Source of the DNA: Shewanella olleyana | Lineage (GTDB): Bacteria; Pseudomonadota; Gammaproteobacteria; Enterobacterales; Shewanellaceae | DNA: 64,000 nt | Assembly: GCF_023283825.1 (NCBI RefSeq) | Contig: NZ_JAKILD010000021.1 | Coordinates: forward strand, 30,451-94,450 | Direction of reading: 5' to 3' | Shown: positions 26,447-36,968 of the stretch, piece after piece | How the letters are laid out: each line of letters begins with the position of its first letter | Numbering within the stretch: the first letter of the stretch is position 1 | Translations under genes and position numbers: made by a program | The notes under the pieces: generated by a model | The model's input: only the letters and a program-made list of their open reading frames with translations | What the model was told of the DNA's origin: nothing | Database searches by the model: none

Positions 26447-27697
26447 ATGAGCCTAGTAGCAATCGGAATAAATCATAAAACCGCCACGGTCGACCTTCGT
26501 GAGAAAGTCGCTTTTTCACCAGACAAGATTCATGACGCCATGAAGAGTCTGGCTAGTCGCACTAGTTCTGGTGAAGCCGTGATCGTGTCAACATGTAATC
26601 GCACCGAACTCTATTGTAATAATGGATCTAAAGCAGACATTATTGAGTGGCTAGAAGATTATCATGACTTGACCCATGACGAATTAATGCCTTGTATCTA
26701 CAGTTACGAGGATCAAGAGTGTGCCAAGCATTTAATGCGTGTGTCTTCTGGACTTGATTCGTTAGTGCTGGGTGAGCCTCAAATTTTAGGCCAAGTGAAG
26801 CAAGCTTTTGTAAAAGCCAAAGAAGCAGGTACCACTGCTGTCACGATTGATCGCCTATTTCAAAATACCTTCTCTGTTGCTAAAAAAGTGCGCACCGAAA
26901 CTGAAATCGGAGCCGCCGCAGTGTCAGTGGCATTTGCCGCTGTTAGTATGGCTAAACATATTTTCTCGTCACTGAGCACCACTAACGTATTGCTAATTGG
27001 CGCAGGTGAAACCATTGAGTTGGTTGCTAAGCATTTAAAAGACAATGAAGTTGCTGGTATTGTGGTGGCTAACCGAACGGTTGAACGCGCTCAAGCCATG
27101 TGTGAAGAGTTCGATGCCACAGCAATTACGCTACAAGAAATACCTGACTATCTACCTAAAGCCGATATCGTGATATCCTCTACCGCCAGTCCATTACCTA
27201 TATTGGGTAAAGGCATGGTTGAAAAGGCGCTGAAACAACGACGTCATCAACCGATGTTATTAGTTGATATTGCCGTTCCACGAGATATTGAAGCAGAAGT
27301 TGGCGAATTAGACGATGCTTTCCTTTATACTGTGGACGATTTGCACAGCATCATTGAACAGAACATGGCTTCACGTAAAGAAGCCGCCGAGCAGGCAGAG
27401 ATAATTGCCGATGAGCAATCCCATGTATTTATGGAGTGGGTTCGTTCGTTAGAGTCTGTAGATAGTATTCGAGAGTACCGTAGCCAAAGTTTGGCAATTA
27501 AAGATGAATTAGTAGAACGCGCCTTGAACAAATTGACTCAAGGTGGTGACAATGAACAAGTGATTTTAGAGCTAGCAAACCGCCTAACTAATCGCTTAAT
27601 TCATGCGCCGACACAAGCGTTAACTTCTGCTAGTCGTCAAGGAGACTTGAATACCTTAGGCCAATTACGCGTCACGCTTGGTTTAGATAAAAATTAA
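26447..27697 (+). CDS. hemA: glutamyl-tRNA reductase
   Basis: HemA reduces glutamyl-tRNA to glutamate-1-semialdehyde, the first step of C5 tetrapyrrole synthesis. The catalytic Cys50 lies in [13 protein letters not shown]. The substrate motif [22 protein letters not shown] and the NADPH-binding [17 protein letters not shown] are clear, and the helical dimerisation domain follows to residue 416, a normal length. prfA starts 14 bases after its stop, the usual arrangement. A likely -10 (TAGAAT) lies at 26400-26405. Confidence 0.97.
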   Translation: MSLVAIGINHKTATVDLREKVAFSPDKIHDAMKSLASRTSSGEAVIVSTCNRTELYCNNGSKADIIEWLEDYHDLTHDELMPCIYSYEDQECAKHLMRVSSGLDSLVLGEPQILGQVKQAFVKAKEAGTTAVTIDRLFQNTFSVAKKVRTETEIGAAAVSVAFAAVSMAKHIFSSLSTTNVLLIGAGETIELVAKHLKDNEVAGIVVANRTVERAQAMCEEFDATAITLQEIPDYLPKADIVISSTASPLPILGKGMVEKALKQRRHQPMLLVDIAVPRDIEAEVGELDDAFLYTVDDLHSIIEQNMASRKEAAEQAEIIADEQSHVFMEWVRSLESVDSIREYRSQSLAIKDELVERALNKLTQGGDNEQVILELANRLTNRLIHAPTQALTSASRQGDLNTLGQLRVTLGLDKN

Positions 27698-27711
27698 GGT
27701 AACAAAGTTAA

Positions 27712-28797
27712 ATGAAAGAGTCGGTTATTCGCAAGCTGGAAGGCTTGCTTGAACGTAATGAAGAAGTGTTAGCATTACTGAGTGATGCACAAGTTATTGC
27801 GGATCAAGACCGCTTTCGTGCGTTATCAAAAGAATTTTCTCAGTTAGAAGACATCGTAAAAAGCTTTACTGCGTTCCAAGAGGCTCAAGAGAACCTTGAA
27901 TCAGCTAATGAAATGCTAGCTGAAGATGACGCAGAAATGCGTGAAATGGCCCAAGAAGAAATCAAAGAAGCAAAATTAGAAATTGCACGTCTTGAAGACG
28001 AATTGCAAATTTTGCTGCTGCCTAAAGATCCTAACGATGATCGCAATGCCTTTATCGAAATCCGCGCAGGTGCGGGTGGTGATGAAGCAGCGATTTTTGC
28101 AGGTGACTTATTCCGTATGTATTCTCGTTACTGCGAATCGAACAAGTGGCAAATGGAAATCATGAACGCTAACGAAGGCGAACATGGTGGATTTAAAGAG
28201 CTGATTGTTCAAGTGAGCGGTGAAGGTGTTTACGGCAAGCTTAAGTTTGAGTCTGGTGGACACCGTGTTCAACGTGTGCCAGAAACTGAATCACAAGGTC
28301 GTGTACATACCTCTGCTGTTACTGTGGTGGTATTGCCTGAAGTGCCGGAAGCTGAACAAATTTCAATTAATCCAGCAGACTTGAAAGTGGATACCTTCCG
28401 CGCATCAGGTGCCGGTGGTCAGCACGTCAACAAAACCGATTCTGCGATTCGTATTACTCACGTACCTTCAGGTATTGTGGTGGAATGTCAGGATCAGCGC
28501 TCGCAACATAAGAACCGCGCGCAAGCAATGAGTGTTCTTTCAGCTCGCTTGCAAGCTGTTGAAGATGAAAAACGTCGCAGTGAAGAAGAATCTACTCGTC
28601 GTAACTTAGTGGCAAGTGGCGATCGCTCTGAACGTATTCGTACTTATAACTTCCCACAAGGTCGTATGAGCGAACACCGCATTAATTTAACGCTTTATCG
28701 CTTAAATGAAATTATGGAAGGTGACTTAAACTCCATCATTGAGCCATTGATGCAAGAAGAACAAGCTGATCTGCTTGCAGCATTAGCTGACGATTAA
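27712..28797 (+). CDS. prfA: peptide chain release factor 1
   Basis: RF1 reads UAA and UAG and triggers peptide release. The GGQ motif ([18 protein letters not shown]) lies near residue 235, and the codon-recognition segment is in domain 2. The 361-residue length and helical N-terminal domain match the family. The Gln of GGQ is the substrate of PrmC, encoded by the next gene. Confidence 0.97.
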   Translation: MKESVIRKLEGLLERNEEVLALLSDAQVIADQDRFRALSKEFSQLEDIVKSFTAFQEAQENLESANEMLAEDDAEMREMAQEEIKEAKLEIARLEDELQILLLPKDPNDDRNAFIEIRAGAGGDEAAIFAGDLFRMYSRYCESNKWQMEIMNANEGEHGGFKELIVQVSGEGVYGKLKFESGGHRVQRVPETESQGRVHTSAVTVVVLPEVPEAEQISINPADLKVDTFRASGAGGQHVNKTDSAIRITHVPSGIVVECQDQRSQHKNRAQAMSVLSARLQAVEDEKRRSEEESTRRNLVASGDRSERIRTYNFPQGRMSEHRINLTLYRLNEIMEGDLNSIIEPLMQEEQADLLAALADD

Positions 28798-28814
28798 TTT
28801 CAAAAACTCTTTTT

Positions 28815-28853
28815 AATAGCTAGTTTTAATAGCTAGTTCTTATAGCTAGTTTA
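28815..28853. repeat. 13-bp tandem repeat between prfA and prmC
   Basis: Three 13-bp units around TATAGCTAGTTT (AATAGCTAGTTTT, AATAGCTAGTTCT, TATAGCTAGTTTA) fill the short gap. They carry the GCTAGT/AGCTA partial palindrome but no clear terminator. Confidence 0.8.
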
Positions 28854-28883
28854 AATGGCTATTAAAATGACTAAGGAACGACG

Positions 28884-29741
28884 TTGCCACAGTCTTCTTT
28901 TTCTACCATTGCGGAATCTTTGCAATGGGCTTATAGCCAGTTAGTCGACTCGTCTGAGTCGGCTAATATTGATGCAGAAGCCTTGCTTCTGCATTGTCTT
29001 AATAAGCAGCGTAGTTTTATCTACACTTGGCCTGAAAAGGTACTCACTGCTGACCAATTTAAATCGTTTCAAACCATGATTGAAAAGCGCAAGCAGGGCA
29101 TGCCTGTTGCGCATATTATTGGTGAGCGTGAGTTTTGGTCTCTACCATTTATTGTTAATGCCACCACACTTATTCCACGACCTGATACAGAAATATTAGT
29201 CGAAACAGCACTTAATTTGCCGTTAGATAACAATGCAAAAGTATTGGACTTAGGCACTGGAACCGGTGCTATTGCTTTGTCTTTAGCCTCTGAACGTCCC
29301 GAGTGGCAGATGACAGCTATCGACAAAGTGGATGATGCGGTTGAATTAGCAAAAGCCAATCGTGAAAACTTAAATCTTACCCATGTTGAAATACTGCAAT
29401 CTGACTGGTTCAGTGCGGTAGAGCATCAAGATTTTAATTTGATTGTGTCCAATCCTCCATACATTGATGAAACCGATGTTCACTTAGATTTAGGTGATGT
29501 TCGTTTTGAGCCATCAAGTGCACTGACGGCTGCTGAGCAAGGTTTTGCTGATTTATTTCATATTGCCGAGCATGCAAGAACGCATTTGTTAGAGGGCGGT
29601 TACCTGCTGCTTGAACACGGCTTTGAGCAAGCGTTAACAGTAAGACAAAAGCTGATTGACCTGGGCTATGATAATGTCGCCACTGTGCGTGACTTTGGCA
29701 GTAACGACCGTTGTACATTAGGTCAGTGGAACCCTAAGTAA
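28884..29741 (+). CDS. prmC: release-factor glutamine methyltransferase
   Basis: PrmC methylates the GGQ glutamine of RF1 and RF2. The SAM site (VLDLGTGTGAIALSLASERP) and the catalytic NPPY motif (LIVSNPPYIDE, near residue 190) are present. Translation starts at a TTG six bases after AAGGA; no ATG near it gives a full N-terminus. Length 285 is usual. Confidence 0.95.
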   Translation: MPQSSFSTIAESLQWAYSQLVDSSESANIDAEALLLHCLNKQRSFIYTWPEKVLTADQFKSFQTMIEKRKQGMPVAHIIGEREFWSLPFIVNATTLIPRPDTEILVETALNLPLDNNAKVLDLGTGTGAIALSLASERPEWQMTAIDKVDDAVELAKANRENLNLTHVEILQSDWFSAVEHQDFNLIVSNPPYIDETDVHLDLGDVRFEPSSALTAAEQGFADLFHIAEHARTHLLEGGYLLLEHGFEQALTVRQKLIDLGYDNVATVRDFGSNDRCTLGQWNPK

Positions 29742-29822
29742 CGCTTGATTCACGCTCAAATTATGTGAATCATTTATCAATGGGTGGCTGTTAATCCTAG
29801 GTTTTTCTTAACATTGCTATAG

Positions 29823-29850
29823 GGCCGCTTGATCGAGTAAACTAGCGGCC
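29823..29850 (+). terminator. possible terminator after prmC
   Basis: A 7-bp stem (GGCCGCT/AGCGGCC) with a 14-base loop is followed by ATTTTAT. The loop is long, so the call is weak. Confidence 0.4.
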
Positions 29851-29883
29851 ATTTTATCTGTAGTTCAAAAGAGAAAAACAATA

Positions 29884-30279
29884 ATGGAAACCTTTTACAG
29901 TTTATATCCTGCAGTTAAGCATACCCACTTAACCTTCATATTATTAAGTGTGATATTCTTTATTACTCGCTTTGTGCTGCATATGCGTCAATCTCCAGTG
30001 ATGGATAAGAAGTTTGTAAAGGTTGCGCCTCATGTAATTGATACCTTCTTATTATTGTCAGGACTGACTTTGTGCTTCATGATCAAGCAGTATCCATTTG
30101 TGGATGCGTGGATGACAGAGAAGTTTCTTGCAGTACTTGCTTACATCGGTTTAGGTGTAATGGCCTTAAAAGGCAATCGCAATAAATTCTTTAAAATCTT
30201 TGCCTTTTTAGGCGCTATTGGATGGCTCGTATTAGCTGCCAGGCTGGCTCATTTTAAACAAGTTGTATTAATGGGTTAA
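29884..30279 (+). CDS. SirB2-family membrane protein
   Basis: The 131-residue protein has four hydrophobic segments (residues about 15-33, 52-68, 80-98 and 106-124), matching the SirB2 family that is usually found between prmC and sirB1. The beginning YPAVKHTHLTFILLSVIFF is typical. Function is not established. It is 9 bases upstream of the sirB1-like gene. Confidence 0.85.
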   Translation: METFYSLYPAVKHTHLTFILLSVIFFITRFVLHMRQSPVMDKKFVKVAPHVIDTFLLLSGLTLCFMIKQYPFVDAWMTEKFLAVLAYIGLGVMALKGNRNKFFKIFAFLGAIGWLVLAARLAHFKQVVLMG

Positions 30280-30288
30280 TAGAGTTTC

Positions 30289-31077
30289 ATGGCTAAACAT
30301 CAAATGAATGATGTAGTGAAGATCCCCGACACTGCATTCGAAATTACGCAGCATTTAGGTTTTTCTCAAGAGAAAAAAGCACTCTGGGCTTGGTATGAAA
30401 TTGCCGGCTCAGTCATGAGTTTGCATGTGGAAGATCCACAGCAACGCTTAGACGGCTTACTTCGTTGGTTTTATACCGATTTAGGTTTTTGCGCACGTGA
30501 AGATTATTTCAGTGTTGAAGCCGCCGATTTAGGCAGTTGCATTATGAGTCGCCAAGGCAATAGTACGACGCTGGCGACGGTAATGATTTTACTGGCTAAA
30601 CAACTTGATATTACCTTAGATGCAGTATTGCTACCGGGACAAACGGTAGTGCGTTCAAGTATCAATGACAACATAGTTTATATCGACCCATTAACTGGTC
30701 AGGAACTAAGTCGTCATCAATTACACCTTTTAGTGCGCGGTGAATTAGGTAACTCGGCGATGTTAAAGCCAAAGTACCTAAAAACGGCCTCGCTAAAACG
30801 ATTAATTACTCGTATGCTGCATGAGTTAAAAGCAGGCTGTATTGTGACTCATCAATTTGAGCAGGCAATGGAGTGTTGTAATTTACTACTGCAGTGGCAT
30901 CCTGACGACGTTAATTTGAATCGTGAACGTGCTTTTATTGCCCAACAATTGGGTTGTATTAAAGTGGCTATGTCTGACTTACAGCATTTTATTGATAGCA
31001 GCCCACACGATCCCGTGACTGAAATCGTTAAGATGCAATTAAAAGAGTTAAGCGATAGACCGCAAACTTACCATTAG
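30289..31077 (+). CDS. SirB1-family transglutaminase-like/TPR protein
   Basis: This 262-residue cytoplasmic protein matches the SirB1 layout: an N-terminal transglutaminase-like region (LDGLLRWFYTDLGFCARED, then SCIMSRQGNSTTLATVMILL) and C-terminal TPR-like helices from about residue 190. Its role is unknown despite the historic name, which came from an invasion-regulation screen. It lies between sirB2 and a DUF819 gene. Confidence 0.85.
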   Translation: MAKHQMNDVVKIPDTAFEITQHLGFSQEKKALWAWYEIAGSVMSLHVEDPQQRLDGLLRWFYTDLGFCAREDYFSVEAADLGSCIMSRQGNSTTLATVMILLAKQLDITLDAVLLPGQTVVRSSINDNIVYIDPLTGQELSRHQLHLLVRGELGNSAMLKPKYLKTASLKRLITRMLHELKAGCIVTHQFEQAMECCNLLLQWHPDDVNLNRERAFIAQQLGCIKVAMSDLQHFIDSSPHDPVTEIVKMQLKELSDRPQTYH

Positions 31078-31096
31078 ATTTAGTTTGGTAAAGTGT

Positions 31097-31130
31097 GAAT
31101 TCAGGCTCATTTATTGAGCCTGAATTTTTT
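31097..31130 (+). terminator. terminator after the sirB1-like gene
   Basis: A stem of at least 11 bp (TTCAGGCTCA/TGAGCCTGAA with flanking A-T pairs) and a short loop is followed by six T. It separates the hemA operon from the DUF819 gene. Confidence 0.85.
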
Positions 31131-31362
31131 ATAATATCTGCACTTAATATCAAGGAAAAATGCTTGTTCAGTAAGTGAACTACCGTTACTAAAAAAGCGC
31201 AAAGAAAACAGCACAAAAGCAACAAACAGCCAATAAATTAACCGCAATGAGTTAATCGGCTTTAGATTTAATCAATATAAAAAATATAAAAATAAGTGCG
31301 TTAAGCACAAAACAACAATAAAAATAATTCACTATGAAATGCATTCGCAAGGGAGATTTTTC

Positions 31363-32616
31363 ATGACTGCCAGTCCTATGGTCACTAATGATGCTACGGC
31401 ATTAGGCCTATTAGCTGTTATTCTCGGCTTCGTTTTTTACACCAGTTCATCAGCACATCCTTTTTGGCAAAAATTCTATAAGTTTATCCCAGCGCTGTTG
31501 CTGTGTTATTTCTTACCTTCGTTATTGAATACTTTTGGGGTTGTCGATGGTGACACTTCAAAGCTTTACTATGTGGCTTCGCGTTACTTATTACCTGCAT
31601 GTTTAGTACTGCTGATTTTAAGTGTCGACTTAAAAGCGATTCTCAGTTTAGGCCCTAAAGCCATTGTGATGTTTTTAACCGGCACAGTGGGGATTGTTAT
31701 TGGCGGCCCCATTGCGCTGTTAATCATTTCTGCGATTAATCCTGATGTATTAGGCGGTAATGGCCCTGACGCTGTATGGCGCGGTATGACCACACTTGCT
31801 GGCAGTTGGATTGGCGGCGGCGCTAACCAAGCATCAATGAAAGAAATTTATGAAGCTGGCGGCAGTATCTTCTCTGTGATGGTGACTGTTGATGTCATCG
31901 TAGCCAATATTTGGATGGCAGTATTACTGCTTATGGCATCTCGAGCGAAACAGATTGACGCTAAAACTGGTGCTGATACCAGTGCACTTGAAGCATTAAA
32001 AGAGAAAGTTGAAAAGTACCATGCTGAGAATGCCCGCATTCCGTCACTGCGTGATTTAATGTTGATCGTTGCCATTGGTTTTGGTGTAACGGGCCTTGCG
32101 CATTTTGCTGCAGACTTCTTAGGGCCATTTTTTGAAACCAACTATCCTTGGACTCGAGACTACAGCTTAACGTCGAAGTTTTTCTGGTTAGTGGTCCTCG
32201 TGACTTCAATCGGCTTGGCGCTGTCATTTAGCCCGGTAAAACATTTAGAGGCCGCTGGCGCATCAAAAGTGGCTTCTGCGTTTTTATACATTCTTGTAGC
32301 GACCATTGGTCTGCACATGGATGTATCAAAACTCGCTGACGAGCAAAACCTGTGGTACTTCGCTATTGGTATCATTTGGATGATAGTCCACGCCAGCTTC
32401 ATGCTGATTGTGGCTAAACTAATTAAAGCCCCACTGTTTTATATGGCGGTGGGTAGCCAAGCAAACGTAGGCGGCGCAGCATCGGCCCCTGTGGTTGCAG
32501 CAGCATTTCACCCAGCATTAGCACCCGTTGGCGTGTTATTGGCGGTATTAGGTTATGCTGTAGGAACATATATGGCGTGGTTGTGCGGTCAATTACTGCA
32601 AATTATCGCTATCTAG
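31363..32616 (+). CDS. DUF819-family membrane protein
   Basis: The 417-residue protein has about eleven hydrophobic segments and the family-like motifs RGMTTLAGSWIGGGANQASMKE and VGSQANVGGAASAPVVAAAF, which repeat a Gly/Asn-rich signature in the two halves. That suggests a transporter with an inverted repeat; the substrate is unknown. I chose the ATG at 31363 because AAGGGAG precedes it; an upstream ATG at 31339 has no site. It is an independent unit between the hemA operon and kdsA. Confidence 0.85.
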   Translation: MTASPMVTNDATALGLLAVILGFVFYTSSSAHPFWQKFYKFIPALLLCYFLPSLLNTFGVVDGDTSKLYYVASRYLLPACLVLLILSVDLKAILSLGPKAIVMFLTGTVGIVIGGPIALLIISAINPDVLGGNGPDAVWRGMTTLAGSWIGGGANQASMKEIYEAGGSIFSVMVTVDVIVANIWMAVLLLMASRAKQIDAKTGADTSALEALKEKVEKYHAENARIPSLRDLMLIVAIGFGVTGLAHFAADFLGPFFETNYPWTRDYSLTSKFFWLVVLVTSIGLALSFSPVKHLEAAGASKVASAFLYILVATIGLHMDVSKLADEQNLWYFAIGIIWMIVHASFMLIVAKLIKAPLFYMAVGSQANVGGAASAPVVAAAFHPALAPVGVLLAVLGYAVGTYMAWLCGQLLQIIAI

Positions 32617-32639
32617 CCCTTATTTTTAGGTCGTGTTAA

Positions 32640-33527
<888 letters not shown>

Positions 33528-33545
33528 ATCTATTTGGTATTAAGA

Positions 33546-33581
33546 AAGCCCTGAACTTAAGCGTTAAGTTCAGGGCTTTTT
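33546..33581 (+). terminator. terminator after kdsA
   Basis: A long stem (AAGCCCTGAACTTAA/TTAAGTTCAGGGCTT) with a four-base loop is followed by a T run. Confidence 0.9.
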
Positions 33582-33690
33582 GTTGTATAAATCACTCAAT
33601 TCGTTCAGTTTCTAAAACAGTGCTTGCACTCTGTTTTCTAAACTTTAGAAAGCTTACACTCAATGCATTCATAAGGTTTAACATTCAAAC

Positions 33691-33888
33691 TAACCTGAGC
33701 TCGGGATAACAACTTGCTTTCTAGAGGTTATTTTTACTGATAACGGCGTTAAATTTGTTTGCAATAGGCCAGCTATTGACGCACAAATTTGCCTTGTTCT
33801 AAGCAAAAATATCTCTCTAGAATAAGATTGAAAGCAAACATGTAATAATTCAATAGTTTAACTAATTTCTTATCCCGAATTCAGGTTA
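33691..33888. mobile_element. 198-bp MITE-like element (family B, copy 1)
   Basis: The ends are inverted repeats: TAACCTGAGCTCGGGATAA at the left and TTATCCCGAATTCAGGTTA at the right, differing at two positions. A copy of exactly the same length lies at 42211-42408. The interior is AT-rich, encodes nothing and contains a partial internal hairpin. It lies in the otherwise gene-free space 33582-33950 between kdsA and the DMT transporter. Confidence 0.85.
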
Positions 33889-33950
33889 ACTAAGAACAAA
33901 TATACAGCAGCGACACCTTGAGAATGTGATACTTTATAGCCCTCAACTCT

Positions 33951-34898
33951 ATGAATTATTGGGCGAAACCTATGTGGATAGCACTGACACTACTTGCAGC
34001 TTTTATGCAGTCATGGCGCAATGCTTTTCAAAGTGAGTTAAGCCAGCAAGTTAAAGTCAGTGGCGTCACCCTCGCACGATTTATCTGGGCAGGTCCCATT
34101 GCTGCAATATATCTGTTTAGTCTTTATCAGTTTCAGCCAAGTGATATCCCGAGTTTTAGCCATCAGTTTTATGCTTTTGTTATTGGCGCTTCGCTAATGC
34201 AGATTTTGGCGACTGGTTTGATGGTTAAATTATTCCAATTAAAAAACTTTGCTGTAGGAGCTGGGCTTGCTAAAAGTGAAGCCTTAGTCGCTGCGATCCT
34301 AGGCGTTCTCTTTTTTGGGACTAGTTTGAGTTTATTAGGCTGGGTTGGGGTTATTGTTGGCTCAGTGGCAGTGATGTTACTGAGCACCCAGCGCGGCGTT
34401 AAACGGTTATCAGTTAATACCATCTTATTGGGTATTGGCAGCGGTGTTGCGTTTGCATTTACTTCTCTTTGGGTGAGGGAGGCTAGTTTACTCCTGATTG
34501 CACAACCGAATTTAGCTGGAGGTATTTCAATAACCGATACCGCATTAACAGACATACCTTTCACACACAGAGCTGCTTGGGTGCTGTTATCTGTGATTAG
34601 TTTACAGACCTTGATATTGGTGACTTATCTTGCGATTAAAGATCGGCTGACATTACAAGCTTTATGGCAGCGCCCTAGGTTGACCATATTAATCAGTATT
34701 TGTAGTTGTATTGCTTCAATTGGTTGGTTTAGTGCGATGTCGTTGCAAGAAGTGCCCTATGTTAAAACCCTAGGTCAGATAGAAGTGTTTTTCACTATGT
34801 TGATTAGTGTGTTTTGGCTAAAACAAAAAGTTAAAATCAACGAAGTATTGGGCTTGATACTGATCGCTGTAGCTGCAATTTTAGTCATGTGGACCTAG
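33951..34898 (+). CDS. EamA/DMT-superfamily membrane transporter
   Basis: The 315-residue protein has ten hydrophobic helices in two repeated halves of five, as in the drug/metabolite transporter superfamily. Typical are the short first-helix FQSELSQQVKV region, SLLGWVGVIVGSVAVMLL and the C-terminal VFFTMLISVFWLKQKVKINEVLGL. The substrate cannot be told from sequence. A second ATG seven codons in (MWIALTL) is an alternative start. A MITE-like element lies 62 bases upstream and may affect its promoter. Confidence 0.8.
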   Translation: MNYWAKPMWIALTLLAAFMQSWRNAFQSELSQQVKVSGVTLARFIWAGPIAAIYLFSLYQFQPSDIPSFSHQFYAFVIGASLMQILATGLMVKLFQLKNFAVGAGLAKSEALVAAILGVLFFGTSLSLLGWVGVIVGSVAVMLLSTQRGVKRLSVNTILLGIGSGVAFAFTSLWVREASLLLIAQPNLAGGISITDTALTDIPFTHRAAWVLLSVISLQTLILVTYLAIKDRLTLQALWQRPRLTILISICSCIASIGWFSAMSLQEVPYVKTLGQIEVFFTMLISVFWLKQKVKINEVLGLILIAVAAILVMWT

Positions 34899-34956
34899 CG
34901 CTTAATACATTGAGTCATGGCATAAATTTCATTAGCAAGTCATCCCCAATTGTGAT

Positions 34957-34985
34957 TTCAATTTGTTGTTTTTTCATACTATAAT
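34957..34985 (+). promoter_or_regulatory. possible sigma-70 promoter of the DUF481 gene
   Basis: A perfect TATAAT lies at 34980-34985, 43 bases before the ATG. A -35 at the expected 17-bp spacing (TTCAAT) is poor, so an activator or another sigma-70 arrangement is possible. Confidence 0.45.
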
Positions 34986-35027
34986 GGCGGAGATAAAACA
35001 AAGAAATCATTATTCAGGGAGTGTTTT

Positions 35028-36227
35028 ATGGATCTTGTTACTCAGCGTTTTGCGCGTAAAAAAACATCGCGTTTCGCCACTAAGTGGAGCATGGCTTTGA
35101 GCTGTGTAAGCTTATCGTTAGTGTTTAGTTCAAGCCTACTTAGTGCGACCGTTAGCGCTGAAGTATCTACTATCGAAGTAATGGCTTCTCAGTCCCACCC
35201 CAGTTCATCTTTAAATGTCACTTCATTCACGCCAGAACAACTAAGCTTACCTCAAGATACTGAGTATGATTGGCTACAATTGACTTCGCTAGAGTTGTTA
35301 AAAGGGGAGATTAAAAACCTCTATGACGACCAACTAGAATTTGAAAGTGATGAATTAGATACAATCTTTATCGACTGGGAAGATGTCAAAGAGTTGCAAA
35401 GTGCTAGTGTTGTCAGTATTGGTTTTTTAGATTTATCAACTAAAAGCGGCCAGTTGATAGTGAAAGAAGGCAAGATGTATATCGATGGCCAAGAGTTTGA
35501 ACGCAGCCAAATGCTGACGATTATTGCGGGCGAGCAAACAGAGTCGAATTACTGGTCTAGTAAGATTTCATTAGGGGCAAACTTTCGCTCGGGTAATACT
35601 GAACAAATAGATTACAGCGCAATAGCCAAAACGGTTCGCCGTACCACAGAGTCTCGTTTTAATATTGATTATTTGGGTAACTATTCAAAATCTGATAGCG
35701 AAGAGAAAATTAACAACAACCGTATCAATACTAATTTCGATTGGTTCTTATCAAAACAGTTTTATGTCAGACCTATTTTTGCCGAGATCTACACAGATAA
35801 GTTCTTAAACATTGAGTATAAGGTCACTGTGGGTTCTGGTTTAGGTTATAACATCATAGATAATTCAAAAACCGAGTGGAGCATTTCAGGTGGTCCTGCT
35901 TATACCTACACTAAATTTGATAATGTTGAAGACGGTGCTGAAACTGATAGTAATTCAGCAACAATGGTTATTGAAACCGTTTACGACACCGAAATTACCA
36001 GTGATATCGACTTTGTGACGTCTTATAGAGTGCAGTACGGTAATGATGATTCTGGTGGTTATACTCACCATGCACTAGCGACATTAGAAATTGAGCTGAC
36101 TGATATATTCGATTTAGATTTGTCGTTTGTGTGGGATCGAACAGGCAAACCACAACCTGATTCCGATGGCAACACACCTAAGGAAAACGATTATCAATTT
36201 ATCGTTGGTTTTGGTATTGATATTTAG
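35028..36227 (+). CDS. DUF481 (YdiY-like) outer-membrane protein
   Basis: A leader and signal peptide (LSCVSLSLVFSSSLLSATVSA) are followed by a small N-terminal domain with the repeated phrase WLQLTSLELLKGEIKNLYDD. A barrel domain follows from about residue 175 (WSSKISLGANFRSGNTEQIDYSA), which matches DUF481 proteins such as YdiY. The N-terminal part with WED and FESDELDTIFIDWEDV recurs in the family. Function is unknown; outer-membrane location is predicted. GGGAG precedes the ATG. Confidence 0.85.
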   Translation: MDLVTQRFARKKTSRFATKWSMALSCVSLSLVFSSSLLSATVSAEVSTIEVMASQSHPSSSLNVTSFTPEQLSLPQDTEYDWLQLTSLELLKGEIKNLYDDQLEFESDELDTIFIDWEDVKELQSASVVSIGFLDLSTKSGQLIVKEGKMYIDGQEFERSQMLTIIAGEQTESNYWSSKISLGANFRSGNTEQIDYSAIAKTVRRTTESRFNIDYLGNYSKSDSEEKINNNRINTNFDWFLSKQFYVRPIFAEIYTDKFLNIEYKVTVGSGLGYNIIDNSKTEWSISGGPAYTYTKFDNVEDGAETDSNSATMVIETVYDTEITSDIDFVTSYRVQYGNDDSGGYTHHALATLEIELTDIFDLDLSFVWDRTGKPQPDSDGNTPKENDYQFIVGFGIDI

Positions 36228-36262
36228 AGGTTTAATTTGAAGTTGTTACCAAAGTAAAAGAT

Positions 36263-36288
36263 TAAAAGGCTCGTTATTGAGCCTTTTT
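36263..36288. terminator. bidirectional terminator overlapping the PAP2 3' end
   Basis: A stem AAAAGGCTC/GAGCCTTTT with a short loop is followed by a T run on the plus strand. It serves the DUF481 gene. Part of it is the last codons and stop of the convergent PAP2 gene. Confidence 0.8.
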
Positions 36289-36963
36289 TTGTGTCTGATA
36301 AAACGTAATATAGCGATTAATTGTCAGCTGAGTCACTAGGGCGCCAATCAATCCTCCTGCCAGTAAATCGCCTAAGTAATGATAGTTTTGACCGAGTTGT
36401 CCGGCGATGACCGCAATCATGCAAAAAATCCACACTAGTCGATATTGAGGAGCAAAGCGCCAAAATAAACTGGCAAACGCGAAGGTGAGTAATGCGTGCC
36501 CTGATGGAAAAGAGTGAAAACTATTGGAAAGTGAAAAGAAGTGGAAGCTTTCAACGCCATCACTTATCCATGACAGGTTATTGTTAGTCCAAGTTTCAGG
36601 CCAAGTTCGTCCAAATATTATTTTGGCTCCTACTCGAATACTACTGGCAACAATGGCCACAAGAATAATGATCCGGCGTATATGAAATAGCTTGGTTTGA
36701 TAGCGCTTATGGAAACTTAAAAGCACGATAGCAGCGGCTAATATTTCTAGCAATAATGGTATTTTAGAAAAGCCTTCAAACAAAAAGTTGGATTGACTGT
36801 GTAGGTGCATAAATTCGGCAATACTTCGGTCAAAAAAAGCAATACTGAGTAGAGCCATTAGCCCAGTGAGAAGGTAAGCCGAAATAATAAGACGGCTAAA
36901 AGGGATTGATATTGGCAACGACGGATTTAAGGGAGTTGGCGCACTTATATTGGCGAATATCAC
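36274..36963 (-). CDS. PAP2-family membrane phosphatase
   Basis: The 229-residue protein has six hydrophobic segments and the acid-phosphatase signature in three parts: KIIFGRTWPETW, FPSGHALLTFAF and YHYLGDLLAG. The catalytic His pair lies in the second and third motifs. Such enzymes dephosphorylate lipids such as phosphatidylglycerol phosphate or undecaprenyl pyrophosphate. The start is a GTG 5 bases after the panE-like stop, so the two are probably co-transcribed. Confidence 0.85.
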   Translation of the reverse strand: MIFANISAPTPLNPSLPISIPFSRLIISAYLLTGLMALLSIAFFDRSIAEFMHLHSQSNFLFEGFSKIPLLLEILAAAIVLLSFHKRYQTKLFHIRRIIILVAIVASSIRVGAKIIFGRTWPETWTNNNLSWISDGVESFHFFSLSNSFHSFPSGHALLTFAFASLFWRFAPQYRLVWIFCMIAVIAGQLGQNYHYLGDLLAGGLIGALVTQLTINRYITFYQTQKKAQ

Positions 36964-36968
36964 TGAGC

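Noticed and set aside
28798..28883. GCTAGT-rich gap as a possible regulatory RNA
   Set aside because: It is explained by a simple 13-bp tandem repeat; no stable hairpin or T run.
32160..32402. Frames antisense to the DUF819 gene
   Set aside because: Shadows of a clearly coding membrane protein.
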